Notes under the pieces: generated by a model
What the model saw: only the letters and a program-made list of their open reading frames with translations
Told to the model about the DNA's origin: nothing
Databases searched by the model: none
Program-made: the position numbers and the translations under genes
Shown: one piece after another, positions 38,807-47,510 of the stretch
Position numbering within the stretch: the stretch's first letter is position 1
Layout: the number at the start of each line of letters is the position of its first letter
Source: Desulfobacter hydrogenophilus
GTDB taxonomy: Bacteria > Desulfobacterota > Desulfobacteria > Desulfobacterales > Desulfobacteraceae
Direction of reading: 5' to 3'
Assembly (NCBI RefSeq): GCF_004319545.1
Contig: NZ_CP036313.1
Span: forward strand, 3,102,501-3,166,500
Length of the DNA stretch: 64,000 bases

Positions 38807-38854
38807 GGGTCAGGTCTTGAATTGTTATTTTCATATAAATTCAAGACCTGACCC
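38807..38854. repeat. REP-like 17-base perfect inverted repeat
   Basis: Arms GGGTCAGGTCTTGAATT (38807-38823) and AATTCAAGACCTGACCC (38838-38854) with a 14-base loop. The same GGGTCAGGTCTTGA core is, to my knowledge, a frequent palindromic repeat in many proteobacterial genomes. No long T run follows, so it is more likely a repeat than a terminator. The remainder of 38768-39160 shows nothing else. Confidence 0.7.
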
Positions 38855-39160
38855 ATAACGCTTTATTACAGGTGTTGTCTGCCTTGTGGGTGCTATCTCT
38901 CTTAATTACTTATTGCCTCTCACCGCGAAAAGCGCAATCGAAACGAACTAATCCAGTATCCCTTTTTTTATCAATTTTTTTTTGTAATCTTTATTCGGGA
39001 TGTGTGAGTATAGTGTTCAAAAATTTGTAAAATTAACTTTTTATATTCCGCATAGAATGTTATGAATGCAACCTGTTAGGCTTTTGGGCCTTAAGTTGAT
39101 AAACCTAAAAGATGCCAGGGAGAATGTTGAGCGTCATAGAAAGAATAGCTATTTTCGGGG

Positions 39161-40603
39161 TTGGGTTTAATTGTGCTTAAATATACGCCGATTGCCCAGT
39201 TTGCCATAGGGCTCGACCACAGGGTAAAGGTCTGGAACAGAGCCTGTGAAGTTCTTACCGGCGTATCCGCTGAAGATATTATTGGCACAGATCACCAGTG
39301 GAAGATTTTTTATCCCAGAAAACGGCCTATTCTGGCCGATCTTGTCGTTGAGCAGGACTATAATAAATTCCTTGAAATATACGGCACAAAAAATCCAGCA
39401 GAATCCAACATTGTACCCAATGCCTGGGAAGCAACAGACTATTTTGAAAATTTTAATGGAAAACCAAGATATCTATATTTTCTAGCGGCTCCTGTTTTTG
39501 ACCATGAAGGCAACATTACAGGCGCAGTCACAACACTTCAGGATGTTACGCTTCGCAAAATGCAGGAAGAGGCCATGAAGCGTGAATCCGAACAGCTCCA
39601 GCAACAGTATTCCCTGTTGAGGTCCTCGATGGGTGAGCGCTTCAAGTTCTGCAATATCATCGGAAAAAGCCAAAAAATGCAGGAGGTCTATGACGTAATT
39701 GTACGGGCGGCAGCCTGTGCTGATAGTGTTGTTATCCACGGTGAATCAGGGGTAGGAAAAGAGCTGGTTGCAAGGGCTATACACGATTCCAGCGAAAGAA
39801 AAAACGCACCGTTTCTTCCTGTCAATTGTGGTGCCATTTCTGAATCTCTCCTGGAAAATGAGTTTTTTGGTCATGTAAAAGGCGCTTTTACCGGTGCTTA
39901 TAATGACAAAGAAGGCTTTCTTTCCCATGTACAGGGCGGCACCCTGTTTCTTGATGAAGTTGGAGAACTTTCCTTGAACATGCAGGTCAAGCTCCTGCGG
40001 GCTATAGAAGGGGGAGGGTATTCCCCGGTAGGGAGCAATGAGGTGCTTTATTCCGATTTCAGGATTGTTGCCGCAAGCAACCTGAATCTATGGGATGAGG
40101 TTACAAAAGGCCGACTCCGCAGCGATTTTTTTTACCGCTTATATGTGATACCGGTAGATATTCCGCCCCTTCGTGAACGCAAAGAAGACCTTGCCCTCCT
40201 TGCCGATCATTTTTTCAGCCATATGGAATCACCTCTCCACTTCGATATCTTACCTGGAAAAGACATAAAAGCGCTATACAATTACCACTGGCCCGGAAAT
40301 GTCAGGGAGCTCCAGAATGTTCTCCGCAGGTATATTGCCCTTAACAGCCTGGATTTTATGACTCTCCCGGAGAACGCCCCCCCTGAGATCCCACCTGAAA
40401 TCCTTTCAGGAATCATTGACGGTCGCGATTCAGCTACAGACCTTCCGCTGACAGATGCCGTTGGCCGGTTTGAGAAACAGCTTATTCTTTCTGTCCTTCA
40501 TATCACCCGTTGGCACAGAGAAACAGCCGCTACAAAACTGGGGATTTCTCGCAGGACTCTCTATCGTAAAATGATGGCCCATGGGCTCATAAGTACGTTA
40601 TAA
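39161..40603 (+). CDS. PAS-domain sigma54-dependent transcriptional activator
   Basis: A 480-residue regulator: PAS sensor (about 8-130, HRVKVWNRACEVLTG), a coiled linker, then the AAA+ domain with Walker A GESGVGKE (194-201), the sigma54-contact loop GAFTGA (241-246), Walker B GGTLFLDEVGE (259-269) and the R-finger region PPLRERKEDL. A Fis-type HTH lies at the end (RETAATKLGISRRTLYRKM). The frame starts at TTG (39161) or GTG (39173); an in-frame stop at 39146 excludes earlier starts. It probably activates a nearby carboxylate transporter, but no convincing -24/-12 site was found. Confidence 0.92.
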   Translation: MGLIVLKYTPIAQFAIGLDHRVKVWNRACEVLTGVSAEDIIGTDHQWKIFYPRKRPILADLVVEQDYNKFLEIYGTKNPAESNIVPNAWEATDYFENFNGKPRYLYFLAAPVFDHEGNITGAVTTLQDVTLRKMQEEAMKRESEQLQQQYSLLRSSMGERFKFCNIIGKSQKMQEVYDVIVRAAACADSVVIHGESGVGKELVARAIHDSSERKNAPFLPVNCGAISESLLENEFFGHVKGAFTGAYNDKEGFLSHVQGGTLFLDEVGELSLNMQVKLLRAIEGGGYSPVGSNEVLYSDFRIVAASNLNLWDEVTKGRLRSDFFYRLYVIPVDIPPLRERKEDLALLADHFFSHMESPLHFDILPGKDIKALYNYHWPGNVRELQNVLRRYIALNSLDFMTLPENAPPEIPPEILSGIIDGRDSATDLPLTDAVGRFEKQLILSVLHITRWHRETAATKLGISRRTLYRKMMAHGLISTL

Positions 40604-40728
40604 TCTCAATACCCCATCGACTCGCAACGTGGATAGTGGATCACCCTTTAAGATGATAAGAACAAGCTTGCGGATACTTCCTCTCTCGCATAATGGGCTG
40701 TCCTAGGCAAGGTCCGGTTAATTAAGGA

Positions 40729-40882
40729 CCGCAGATTAAATAACTTGAACGAAATAGCTTGCCTTTTGGCGCATCTACTCCGTTGCATTTAAATCCCAAT
40801 AGGCCTGTTATTCAACCTTTAATGCACCTTTTAGATGAACCAAAAGTCGGCGTTATTTCTGCCCAATTTATTTAATCTGCGG
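40729..40882 (+). repeat. MITE-like element, copy 3, with terminal inverted repeats
   Basis: About 154 bases. The left end CCGCAGATTAAATAACTTG and the right end CCCAATTTATTTAATCTGCGG-type sequence are inverted copies. The interior (GCTTGCCTTTTGG..., TCCGTTGCAT, CCTTTAATGCACC) matches 42337-42490 along its length. No coding capacity, so any mobility would need a transposase from elsewhere. Confidence 0.75.
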
Positions 40883-41306
40883 CACTAAACGCCTCTCCCT
40901 CGTGGGATACTTAATTACAAAATGATGGCTTACGGGTTCTATATATCTCAAAATGGGACAAAATCGCCCATTTATTTATTTGTATATATTTCAATATATT
41001 ATCCGTTGCATCATCTTTTTCGGGTCATATACGCCCAAAATTTCTTCTTTCCCATTTAAAGCCTTCTCCTCCATACTTCTTTTTTCAATAAAATTAAAAT
41101 ATACTGATTATTAACAATGATAATAGGTGGATGGCAGATTATTCACGGTAATAAATAGACTCAAAAAAGCCCGAAAAAAGATTATGGTACAATGATTGCT
41201 ACTAATAAAAGTGCTTGCTAATAATTAAGACTGTCTTTATTGCCTGTTTACCCCGGACTGAGGTGAATAGAGACTAAAAAAAGAATTACAGATGCTTTGA
41301 AATCCC

Positions 41307-41389
41307 CTGTCAACCGCTTAACTGGTTGACCACCTGACAGATTGAAAACCCCTGGATGTCAGTGTGGAATCTCATGGTCAGGTTGACAG
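41307..41389 (+). promoter_or_regulatory. Cluster of operator-like inverted words upstream of satP
   Basis: GTCAACC (41309-41315) and GGTTGAC (41324-41330) form a palindrome nested in CTGTCA (41307-41312) / TGACAG (41335-41340). A further GGTTGACAG stands at 41381-41389. The spacing suits a dimeric regulator; TTGACA at 41383 could also be a -35, but no good -10 follows. Confidence 0.35.
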
Positions 41390-41454
41390 TGGAATGTTTT
41401 TAAGAGGAGTGTTTTTACCGTTTTTTTTTAATCATTTGGAGACAGGAGTAGAAA

Positions 41455-42012
41455 ATGAAAGACGAAACGTTGGCTAATCCGGGACCTCTCGGATTGATGG
41501 GCTTTGGAATGACGACTGTGCTTTTGAACATTCATAATGCCGGTTTTTTTGAAATCAGTTCCATGATTCTTGCTATGGGGCTTTTTTACGGAGGTGCAGC
41601 CCAGATTATTGCCGGTATTCTTGAATTTAAAAAAGGTAATACTTTTGGAGTTACGGCATTCATATCCTATGGCCACTTCTGGTTGACTCTGGTGGCGCTT
41701 ATCCTGTTACCAAAGCTTGGCTGGGCCGACCCGACGCCCGCAAAATTCATGGCCTGCTATCTGTTCATGTGGGGAATTTTTACACTGTTTATGTTTTTTG
41801 GGACATTAAAAGCGAACAGGGGCCTTCAGTTTGTTTTTGCATCGCTGACGGTATTGTTTTTTCTTCTTGCCATCAAAGACTGGACAGGTTCACAGCTTAT
41901 CGGCGTAATTGCTGGTTTTGAAGGCATCATATGCGGAATGAGCGCTATCTATCTTGCCATGGCGGAAGTTCTCAACGAACAATACAATAGATCAATCCTT
42001 CCGGTGGGATAG
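41455..42012 (+). CDS. Acetate uptake transporter, AceTr (GPR1/FUN34/YaaH) family
   Basis: A 185-residue protein with six membrane helices and the family signature NPGPLGL (residues 8-14). The [10 protein letters not shown] and [12 protein letters not shown] segments are also typical of the SatP/Ato family. It forms hexameric channels for acetate and related short acids. AGGAG-type ribosome site upstream. It lies between a sigma54 activator and the ActP/DUF485 pair, an acetate-uptake locus. Confidence 0.92.
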   Translation: MKDETLANPGPLGLMGFGMTTVLLNIHNAGFFEISSMILAMGLFYGGAAQIIAGILEFKKGNTFGVTAFISYGHFWLTLVALILLPKLGWADPTPAKFMACYLFMWGIFTLFMFFGTLKANRGLQFVFASLTVLFFLLAIKDWTGSQLIGVIAGFEGIICGMSAIYLAMAEVLNEQYNRSILPVG

Positions 42013-42026
42013 CCCCTACTAAGCAA

Positions 42027-42068
42027 AACAGCCCCTTTTTCAGAAAACTGAAAAAAGAAGGGGCTGTT
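42027..42068. terminator. Terminator-like hairpin after the AceTr gene
   Basis: Arms AACAGCCCC (42027-42035) and GGGGCTGTT (42060-42068) with further pairing of TTTTTCAG and CTGAAAAA inside, 15 bases after the stop. It is followed by A7 on the plus strand; on the minus strand it ends in TTTTG. Probably acts as a transcription end for both directions. Confidence 0.6.
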
Positions 42069-42336
42069 AAAAAAATTACGATTGCCCTCTACTTAAAAAA
42101 ATTTGTCCTGTTTCCGGAGCCTGGGGCATTGCAAATTCGGGGGTTAAAACCGTCACCATTGGATGATGCACCAGAGATCGTGATATGGATGCCACTAAAT
42201 GGACAATGTAGTTGTTCAATAAAATACAGCCCAGTACCCCCCTCCCATTGGATAAATATCGATCCCCAATAAAATCCAACGTTGTAAATTTTCCAAACCA
42301 GGTCTTACCTGAGAAGCATTAGAACAATAAGGCTCT

Positions 42337-42490
42337 CAGATTAAATAACTTGAACGAAATTGCTTGCCTTTTGGACCATCTATTTCGTTGCATCAAAGGC
42401 TCAATATACATGCTACTTAACCTTTAATGCGCCTTGTCTGATTAACCAAACGTCTGCATTATTTCTGCCCAACTTATTTAATCTGCGGTC
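42337..42490 (+). repeat. MITE-like element, copy 4, with terminal inverted repeats
   Basis: Starts CAGATTAAATAACTTGAACG, ends CAACTTATTTAATCTGCGG; the ends are inverted copies of each other. It is collinear with 40729-40882. The rest of 42069-42765 (about 700 bases) contains no recognised gene apart from this element and the actP terminator. Confidence 0.75.
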
Positions 42491-42700
42491 CTAAGCATTA
42501 CATAGCCACCTGTCCAAAAACATAGGATGCCCATGTTTAAACGCTAACTTACATAATCGAAGCCTTCCTTCAGAATGTCGCGCTTAAACTTTTGTTGCTT
42601 ATCGGTTCAAATGGTTATGAGAAAAAAAGTCATGAAAGGGTGGGTAACCAGATGATATTATTCAATTCAATTGTTATTTTTGATTATTAAAATACAAATA

Positions 42701-42735
42701 AAAAAGGAGAGTGTGTTTTACACACTCTCCTTTTT
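42701..42735. terminator. Strong bidirectional terminator after actP
   Basis: Perfect 15-base arms AAAAAGGAGAGTGTG / CACACTCTCCTTTTT around TTTTA, 31 bases beyond the actP stop. T run on either strand. Confidence 0.9.
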
Positions 42736-42765
42736 AGTTTAATACTTTCTTTTTAACTGTGTCGC

Positions 42766-44691
42766 TTATGCTTGTTGTCCTTTGCCCTCCCAGTCGTGTT
42801 CGTTTTTCTTTGTCATTAAAGACACAACAACCAGGGTTATAAAGCTAAGCGGTATTGAAATTATACCGGGATTATTCATGGGAATAGGAGCGCTTGCAGC
42901 GGGAAGCCCATACACCTCAAAAGTCTTGGGCGAAAGTAAAATGATTGTTAAGGCGCTTATTATACCCACTACGATGGATGCGGAAATACCCTTTGCATTC
43001 GTCCTTTTCCAGAACAGCATCATTATAATCGCGGGCAGGTTTGCTGATGCCGCAACCGCAAAAGCCAGCCCTACAAGAAATGATACATTTACCCCTTTGA
43101 ACGCTATCCCCAAGAATATAGCGATTATCCCGACCACGACTGCCGCAATTTTACCCGCTTTTACCTGACCCCTATCGGTCAGATTAATCCCCATATAATT
43201 GGAAATCAGGTCATGGGCAACAGCACCAGATGCTGCCACAATAAGCCCGGATACTGTCCCGAGAACCGTTGCAAAGGCAATGGCACATATTATAGAGAAT
43301 ATTGCAACACCAAAAAATTTAGCCAGGAGAGGGCCGGCCATGTTACTGCTCTGAACATCCAGTACGCCAGTCGTCATTGCCCCCAGTCCCATGAAAAGGG
43401 TAAGTATATAAAAGAACCCTATGGATGTTATAGCAACGATAGTTGACTTACGCGCTGCCTTTGCGCTTGATACTGTATAATATCTGATCAAAATATGAGG
43501 CAGTGCAGAGGTGCCAAAAAACAATGCTATCATAAGGGAGACAAAATCAAGCTTGGACATAAAGGTTGAACCCTTATCTACTTTGAATCTTAATCCGGGT
43601 CTCATGATCTCCTGACCTGGTGTCGGCGTCTGATACCAGAGCGACACTTTGTCACCATTATCCATGAATATTACTTTGGTGAAACGGACGATAGTGCTCT
43701 CTTCTATTGTTGTCAGGAATTTAAATGGGCTAACGCTGCCTGTTTCCGTAACCTCTTTTCCATCAACGACGAGCTTGCTTACGTGGCCTACTTGGTAGAA
43801 TTTCTCGGCCTCCTTTGGCTCGCCATTATAAAGTTCTGTGCCATCTTTGCCTTTTACAACTGTAAGCGTCTCCTCAAGGTAGGCATTTCCATCTTTTTCG
43901 ATCAAATTCCACCATGTATTTACGCCCGCTTTGTTTAATTTTACAAAATGGCCATCGGCATTTTTATTTGTCCCGACTATTTGATACTCATCGCTTTCAA
44001 TTGCTGTAAGATTTTCATTTATTACAGTGGCATTTATTGTTTGAAATTTATGATAATCTTCTGAGGGCGGATTTTTAATACCATGCACAAATATGCAAAT
44101 TGAAAGAATTGTTGAGAAAATGATTAACAGGCCGCCTTTTAAGAATTGAACGTAAGTGGTTGATGCCATCCCTGCTGTTGCTACAATAAAAATAACGATA
44201 GCGCCGACAAGGATAACCCCCACGTAATGCGGCATGCCAAGCAGAGGCGTCACAAGGCTTCCGGCGCCTACCATTTGAGGTATAAGATAACATATAGAGA
44301 CAATCAGCGTGCTGATAGCCGCTGTGAGGTGAATGCCTCTTGAATTGTATTTAAAATTAAGTGCATCTGTGAATGTGTATTTACCATAGCGCTTCAGCGG
44401 CTCGGCCACAATAAACAGGGCAACGACCCATCCAGCAAGATACCCGATTGAATATAAAAATCCGTCGTATCCGCTGAATGCGATCATCCCGCATATCCCA
44501 AGGAAGGAGGCGGCTGAAAGATAATCGCCTGCGAAGGCAATACCATTTACACCCCAGTGTATATCTCCTCCAGCAGCATAGTAACCTTGTGATGTCTGTG
44601 TTTTTTTTGCGAAAAAAGATGACAACCAGAGAACACCAAGTACAAAAGCAACAAATATTGCGACAGCAAACGGAGATGCATTATATATCAT
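42766..44691 (-). CDS. actP: Cation/acetate symporter ActP-like, with large extramembrane insert
   Basis: A 641-residue sodium:solute symporter. It has YYAAGGDIHWGVNGIAFAGDYLSAASFLG, the ActP-type start, TDALNFKY, and the GTSALPHILIRYYTV motif. A hydrophilic block of about 170 residues (about 205-375) sits between helices, while E. coli ActP has 549 residues, so this domain is additional. It overlaps the DUF485 gene by four bases (ATGA), as in yjcH-actP operons. The role is import of acetate or a similar carboxylate. A strong terminator follows. Confidence 0.88.
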   Translation of the reverse strand: MIYNASPFAVAIFVAFVLGVLWLSSFFAKKTQTSQGYYAAGGDIHWGVNGIAFAGDYLSAASFLGICGMIAFSGYDGFLYSIGYLAGWVVALFIVAEPLKRYGKYTFTDALNFKYNSRGIHLTAAISTLIVSICYLIPQMVGAGSLVTPLLGMPHYVGVILVGAIVIFIVATAGMASTTYVQFLKGGLLIIFSTILSICIFVHGIKNPPSEDYHKFQTINATVINENLTAIESDEYQIVGTNKNADGHFVKLNKAGVNTWWNLIEKDGNAYLEETLTVVKGKDGTELYNGEPKEAEKFYQVGHVSKLVVDGKEVTETGSVSPFKFLTTIEESTIVRFTKVIFMDNGDKVSLWYQTPTPGQEIMRPGLRFKVDKGSTFMSKLDFVSLMIALFFGTSALPHILIRYYTVSSAKAARKSTIVAITSIGFFYILTLFMGLGAMTTGVLDVQSSNMAGPLLAKFFGVAIFSIICAIAFATVLGTVSGLIVAASGAVAHDLISNYMGINLTDRGQVKAGKIAAVVVGIIAIFLGIAFKGVNVSFLVGLAFAVAASANLPAIIMMLFWKRTNAKGISASIVVGIISALTIILLSPKTFEVYGLPAASAPIPMNNPGIISIPLSFITLVVVSLMTKKNEHDWEGKGQQA

Positions 44692-44972
44692 TTGTCAGAA
44701 CCCTCCACATTCAGTTCTTCTTCTTTTTTGGTGCAAAGATAGTCGTAAATGATGCCCATTACGAAGGCCAAAGCAATCAGGCCAAAGCCGTACACAACTG
44801 CCAGATTTTGACCGGCAAAAACTATCATCGCCATTGTTTTCGGACTGGAAACGTTGATCCAGATAAATCCGATATAGACTAAAACGTAAATAATAAACAG
44901 CCACAAACCAAATTTTGTTTTATAGGCAATCGCTTTGTCCTCACCCCATTGAGTCGCAGGTCCGTGTGACAT
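44688..44972 (-). CDS. DUF485 small membrane protein (YjcH type), ActP partner
   Basis: A 94-residue protein with two membrane helices (about 22-44 and 50-74) and a charged tail. Members of this family precede actP in many bacteria and are thought to assist the symporter. Ribosome site AAGGAG in front of the ATG; overlaps actP by four bases. Confidence 0.88.
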   Translation of the reverse strand: MSHGPATQWGEDKAIAYKTKFGLWLFIIYVLVYIGFIWINVSSPKTMAMIVFAGQNLAVVYGFGLIALAFVMGIIYDYLCTKKEEELNVEGSDK

Positions 44973-45011
44973 AGATTTTTCTCCTTATCAAAAAAAGTAT
45001 AATTTAATTTC

Positions 45012-45040
45012 GGATATACCTGTTTATAAACAGTATATCC
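45012..45040. promoter_or_regulatory. Near-perfect palindrome upstream of DUF485-actP
   Basis: GGATATAC-CTGTTTA / TAAACAG-TATATCC spans 45012-45040, 40 bases before the DUF485 ATG, with one unpaired base. The position suits an operator or a 5' leader hairpin. Confidence 0.45.
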
Positions 45041-45818
45041 TAAGTTCCGACGTCTTTTTTCAATCGCCTTCAACAGGAGATGAAGGCCTAACACAGTTAC
45101 AGCCCAACTGGTAATACTGCGAATTTAATGATACGAACGTTGTCTTTGAGAAAAGCGGTTTGAGGTTTAAATAAATTGATCTGGTAATTACTACGACTAC
45201 TAGTTGTACTTCCCATTTCCCCCTCCTTATAACTTTTTGGTTTAGACTCTCGTACTATGTTGCTTTATTGAACAATATTTATACCCACCAAATTTCGGTG
45301 GCATCATTGTTTTACTATAAAGTAGAGAAAATCTTACACTAACATTAAAGTCGGGTTTTAAAAGCCATTGATATACCGTAACTCAAATAAATTTAAGTTT
45401 ATTTACGGCTTTTGCCTTCCGGCAAAAAACAGCCTTGTTTTTCTTTTTATTAACACATCCGGACTCCTCTCTATGAGGATCAAGCCCCGAATATATATCA
45501 TTATGAAGATTTAAAAACCGCCTGCCTAACCGTCTTTTGGTAAAATCTTCAAGCTTCTAAAAAAAAATAATAAAAACTAATCTATATTTATAAGAAACCT
45601 ATATTATGAATAGGCGGGCTGTCAAGCATAAAAATTTCAGACTTATAACTATTCTAAATGCGTGCAGTTAAATTCTTTGGATATCCATTTGAATTTATTG
45701 TGATTATCAAGCGCGAAAGCTGTGATGCTGTTGCGAATTGTTTTTAAATAAGTAGGGATCGTACGCATGTTTTTGTTAAGTTGTCTCATTTTTTGAGCGA
45801 TACAGCCTTGGTGATTAA
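45041..45818. other. AT-rich intergenic region upstream of DUF485-actP
   Basis: Nearly 780 bases with no supported gene. A GAAGATTT/AAATCTTC inverted pair near 45504-45552 and a TTTGCC/GGCAAA pair near 45413-45428 are the only structures noted. It should hold the acetate symporter promoter. Confidence 0.5.
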
Positions 45819-46175
45819 ATGAAAGCTTCGAATGATATGATTGATAAGCTTTTTGGCGTTTCGTGGATAGAATGTCTATCGGATGTTAGGAATTTTTTTA
45901 TCGTATATTGGGAACTTTTTTTTCGTAGAGTAGGAACTTTTTTTCGTAGGATAGGAACCGCTTTTTTATTAACCAGTCAATCCGTATATGGAAAAATAGA
46001 ATACGAAAAAGATGGCTTCGTCAGGGAAAAAAGACGTACCAAAATTGAAACCCAAAAAAACAGTCTTCATGGATCATCATATTTTTCTGATAGTATGGTG
46101 AGCCTCATGTCATGCAACGTGACGCAGTCGTTAAAGACTTTTTACGACGCCATCAAAGTTGCCGCTGCGGCTTGA
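45819..46175 (+). CDS. Uncertain open reading frame with internal tandem repeat
   Basis: 118 codons, no recognised domain. Its middle is built on a DNA tandem repeat: GGAACTTTTTTTCGTAGxxTA units at 45911-45932 and 45933-45953, and a decayed third at 45954, giving FFRRVGTFFRRIGT in the protein. No clear ribosome site. The repeat may mean the open frame is accidental. Confidence 0.2.
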   Translation: MKASNDMIDKLFGVSWIECLSDVRNFFIVYWELFFRRVGTFFRRIGTAFLLTSQSVYGKIEYEKDGFVREKRRTKIETQKNSLHGSSYFSDSMVSLMSCNVTQSLKTFYDAIKVAAAA

Positions 46176-46267
46176 CCCCAGTGGGGCATTTATAGTACAA
46201 GGCTTTCCTTTTGACCGGCAGCAGGAAAAGATAGCTCCGGTTGCGGTGATAACCTTTCGGAGCTTCT

Positions 46268-47176
46268 ATGTTTTCCCAATTTTTTTCCATTTTTTTTAAT
46301 GTTGTTACCCCGGTATTTGTCCTGATACTGACAGCCTATTTTTTCGGGAACAGGCTTGGAATTCATAGCCGGTCTCTTTCCCGAACAAGCTATTATCTGC
46401 TTGTGCCAGCCTTTGTTTTCAATGTGCTCAGTCAAGTTAAAATTGATGCGGTAACCGCATTTAGAATGATGGTCGGTATTGGACTGGTCTATATGATCAC
46501 AGGACTCCTTGGTTGGATCCTGGCAAGGGGCATGGGGCGCAGCAAAGAGATATCCACAGCATTTTTGATGACCTGTATATTTGGAAATGTGGGCAATTAC
46601 GGTTTGGCTCTGACAAAATTTTGCTTGGGTCCTGACGCCATGGAAAGTGCAACCATTTACATGCTCACGGCCAATACTTTTTCTTTTTTTTGCTGTGTTA
46701 TGGCCGCCGGATGGTTGAAAGGCGGCGGCACAGGCGCATTTAAAGATCTTATTAAAACACCGGGGATTACGATTGTGCCATTGGCCCTGATCTTCCCCGT
46801 GGCAGGTATCGCACCGCCAATCATGGTTCAGCGTATTGCAGGGTTGCTTGGTGACGCCATGATTCCAGTGCTGCTATTGGCGTTAGGACTGCAATTAAAA
46901 GAGGCAGGAAAACTGAACTTTGGCATAGATGTTTTTCTGGCAAGTCTGATTCGCCTGATTGCAGGACCTGCCATTGCCTTTGCCATGATCCCCCTGGTGG
47001 GCATCTCCGGCATTGAAGCCTCTGCCGGTATTCTTCAGGCGGCCATGCCGTCGGCCGTGCTTACGGCCATAATTGCCATGGAAAATGATGTGGCGCCAAC
47101 TTTTGTTACTTCTGTGATCTGTGTTTCCACCTTACTCAGCCTTGTTACGTTGACCGTGGTTATGTCTTTACTTTAA
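46268..47176 (+). CDS. AEC (auxin efflux carrier) family transporter
   Basis: A 302-residue protein of about ten membrane helices. It has the helix-5-type FGNVGNYGLALTKFCLG and the C-terminal AMPSAVLTAIIAMENDVAP, both typical of the AEC family; bacterial members move malate, malonate or lactate-like acids. Ribosome site GGAG. It lies upstream of a GlcD/GlcF pair, which suggests a 2-hydroxy acid substrate; this is inference. Confidence 0.88.
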   Translation: MFSQFFSIFFNVVTPVFVLILTAYFFGNRLGIHSRSLSRTSYYLLVPAFVFNVLSQVKIDAVTAFRMMVGIGLVYMITGLLGWILARGMGRSKEISTAFLMTCIFGNVGNYGLALTKFCLGPDAMESATIYMLTANTFSFFCCVMAAGWLKGGGTGAFKDLIKTPGITIVPLALIFPVAGIAPPIMVQRIAGLLGDAMIPVLLLALGLQLKEAGKLNFGIDVFLASLIRLIAGPAIAFAMIPLVGISGIEASAGILQAAMPSAVLTAIIAMENDVAPTFVTSVICVSTLLSLVTLTVVMSLL

Positions 47177-47183
47177 ATAGTAA

Positions 47184-47507
47184 ATTTTATTTCTTTTTAT
47201 TGGATCGTTACTGGACACGCCTGCAGCCATAGTTATTATATTTTTCATACTGGAACCTCTTGCAGTGAATCTGGGCATTGATGCCATTCACCTGGGGGCC
47301 GTGATTGTAGTGAACGTTGTCATCGGTTTTATTACCGCGCCGTTTGGTTGCAACCTGTTTGTGGCCTAAACCATTACCGGACGAAGGCTGGGGCTGGTGA
47401 GTAAGTCGGTGACGCCCTTTTTACTGGTTTGCCTGCTGGGGTTGATGATGGTGACTTATACCCCAGATTACCCTGGTCCTGCCGGCAATGTTCAACTAGG
47501 AAGCTGA
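47184..47507 (+). pseudogene. C-terminal remnant of a TRAP transporter large permease (DctM)
   Basis: The frame from 47184 reads IGSLLDTPAAIVIIFFILEP, NLGIDAIHLGAVIVVNVVIG, FITAPFGCNLFVA, then an in-frame TAA (47367-47369). It continues TITGRRLGLVSKSVTPFLLV and on to a natural stop at 47505. That is the end of DctM (PPxGxNLFVA, then a final helix). The N-terminal three quarters and DctP/DctQ are missing. The stretch abuts glcD by 3 bases. It appears to be the dead transporter of the hydroxy-acid locus, perhaps replaced by the AEC protein. Confidence 0.75.
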
Positions 47508-47510
47508 TTT

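Larger units (their letters stand above)
40604..41454. other. Intergenic region upstream of the acetate transporter
   Basis: 850 bases without a supported gene. Contains one dispersed repeat (40729-40882) and a group of inverted GTCAACC/GGTTGAC words (41307-41389). Elsewhere it is AT-rich with nothing recognised. Confidence 0.5.

Noticed and set aside
38768..41454. Sigma54 (-24/-12) promoters near the PAS-sigma54 activator
   Set aside because: Searched by eye for GG-N10-GC with good context upstream of 38549, 41455 and 44972; best candidates had wrong spacing.
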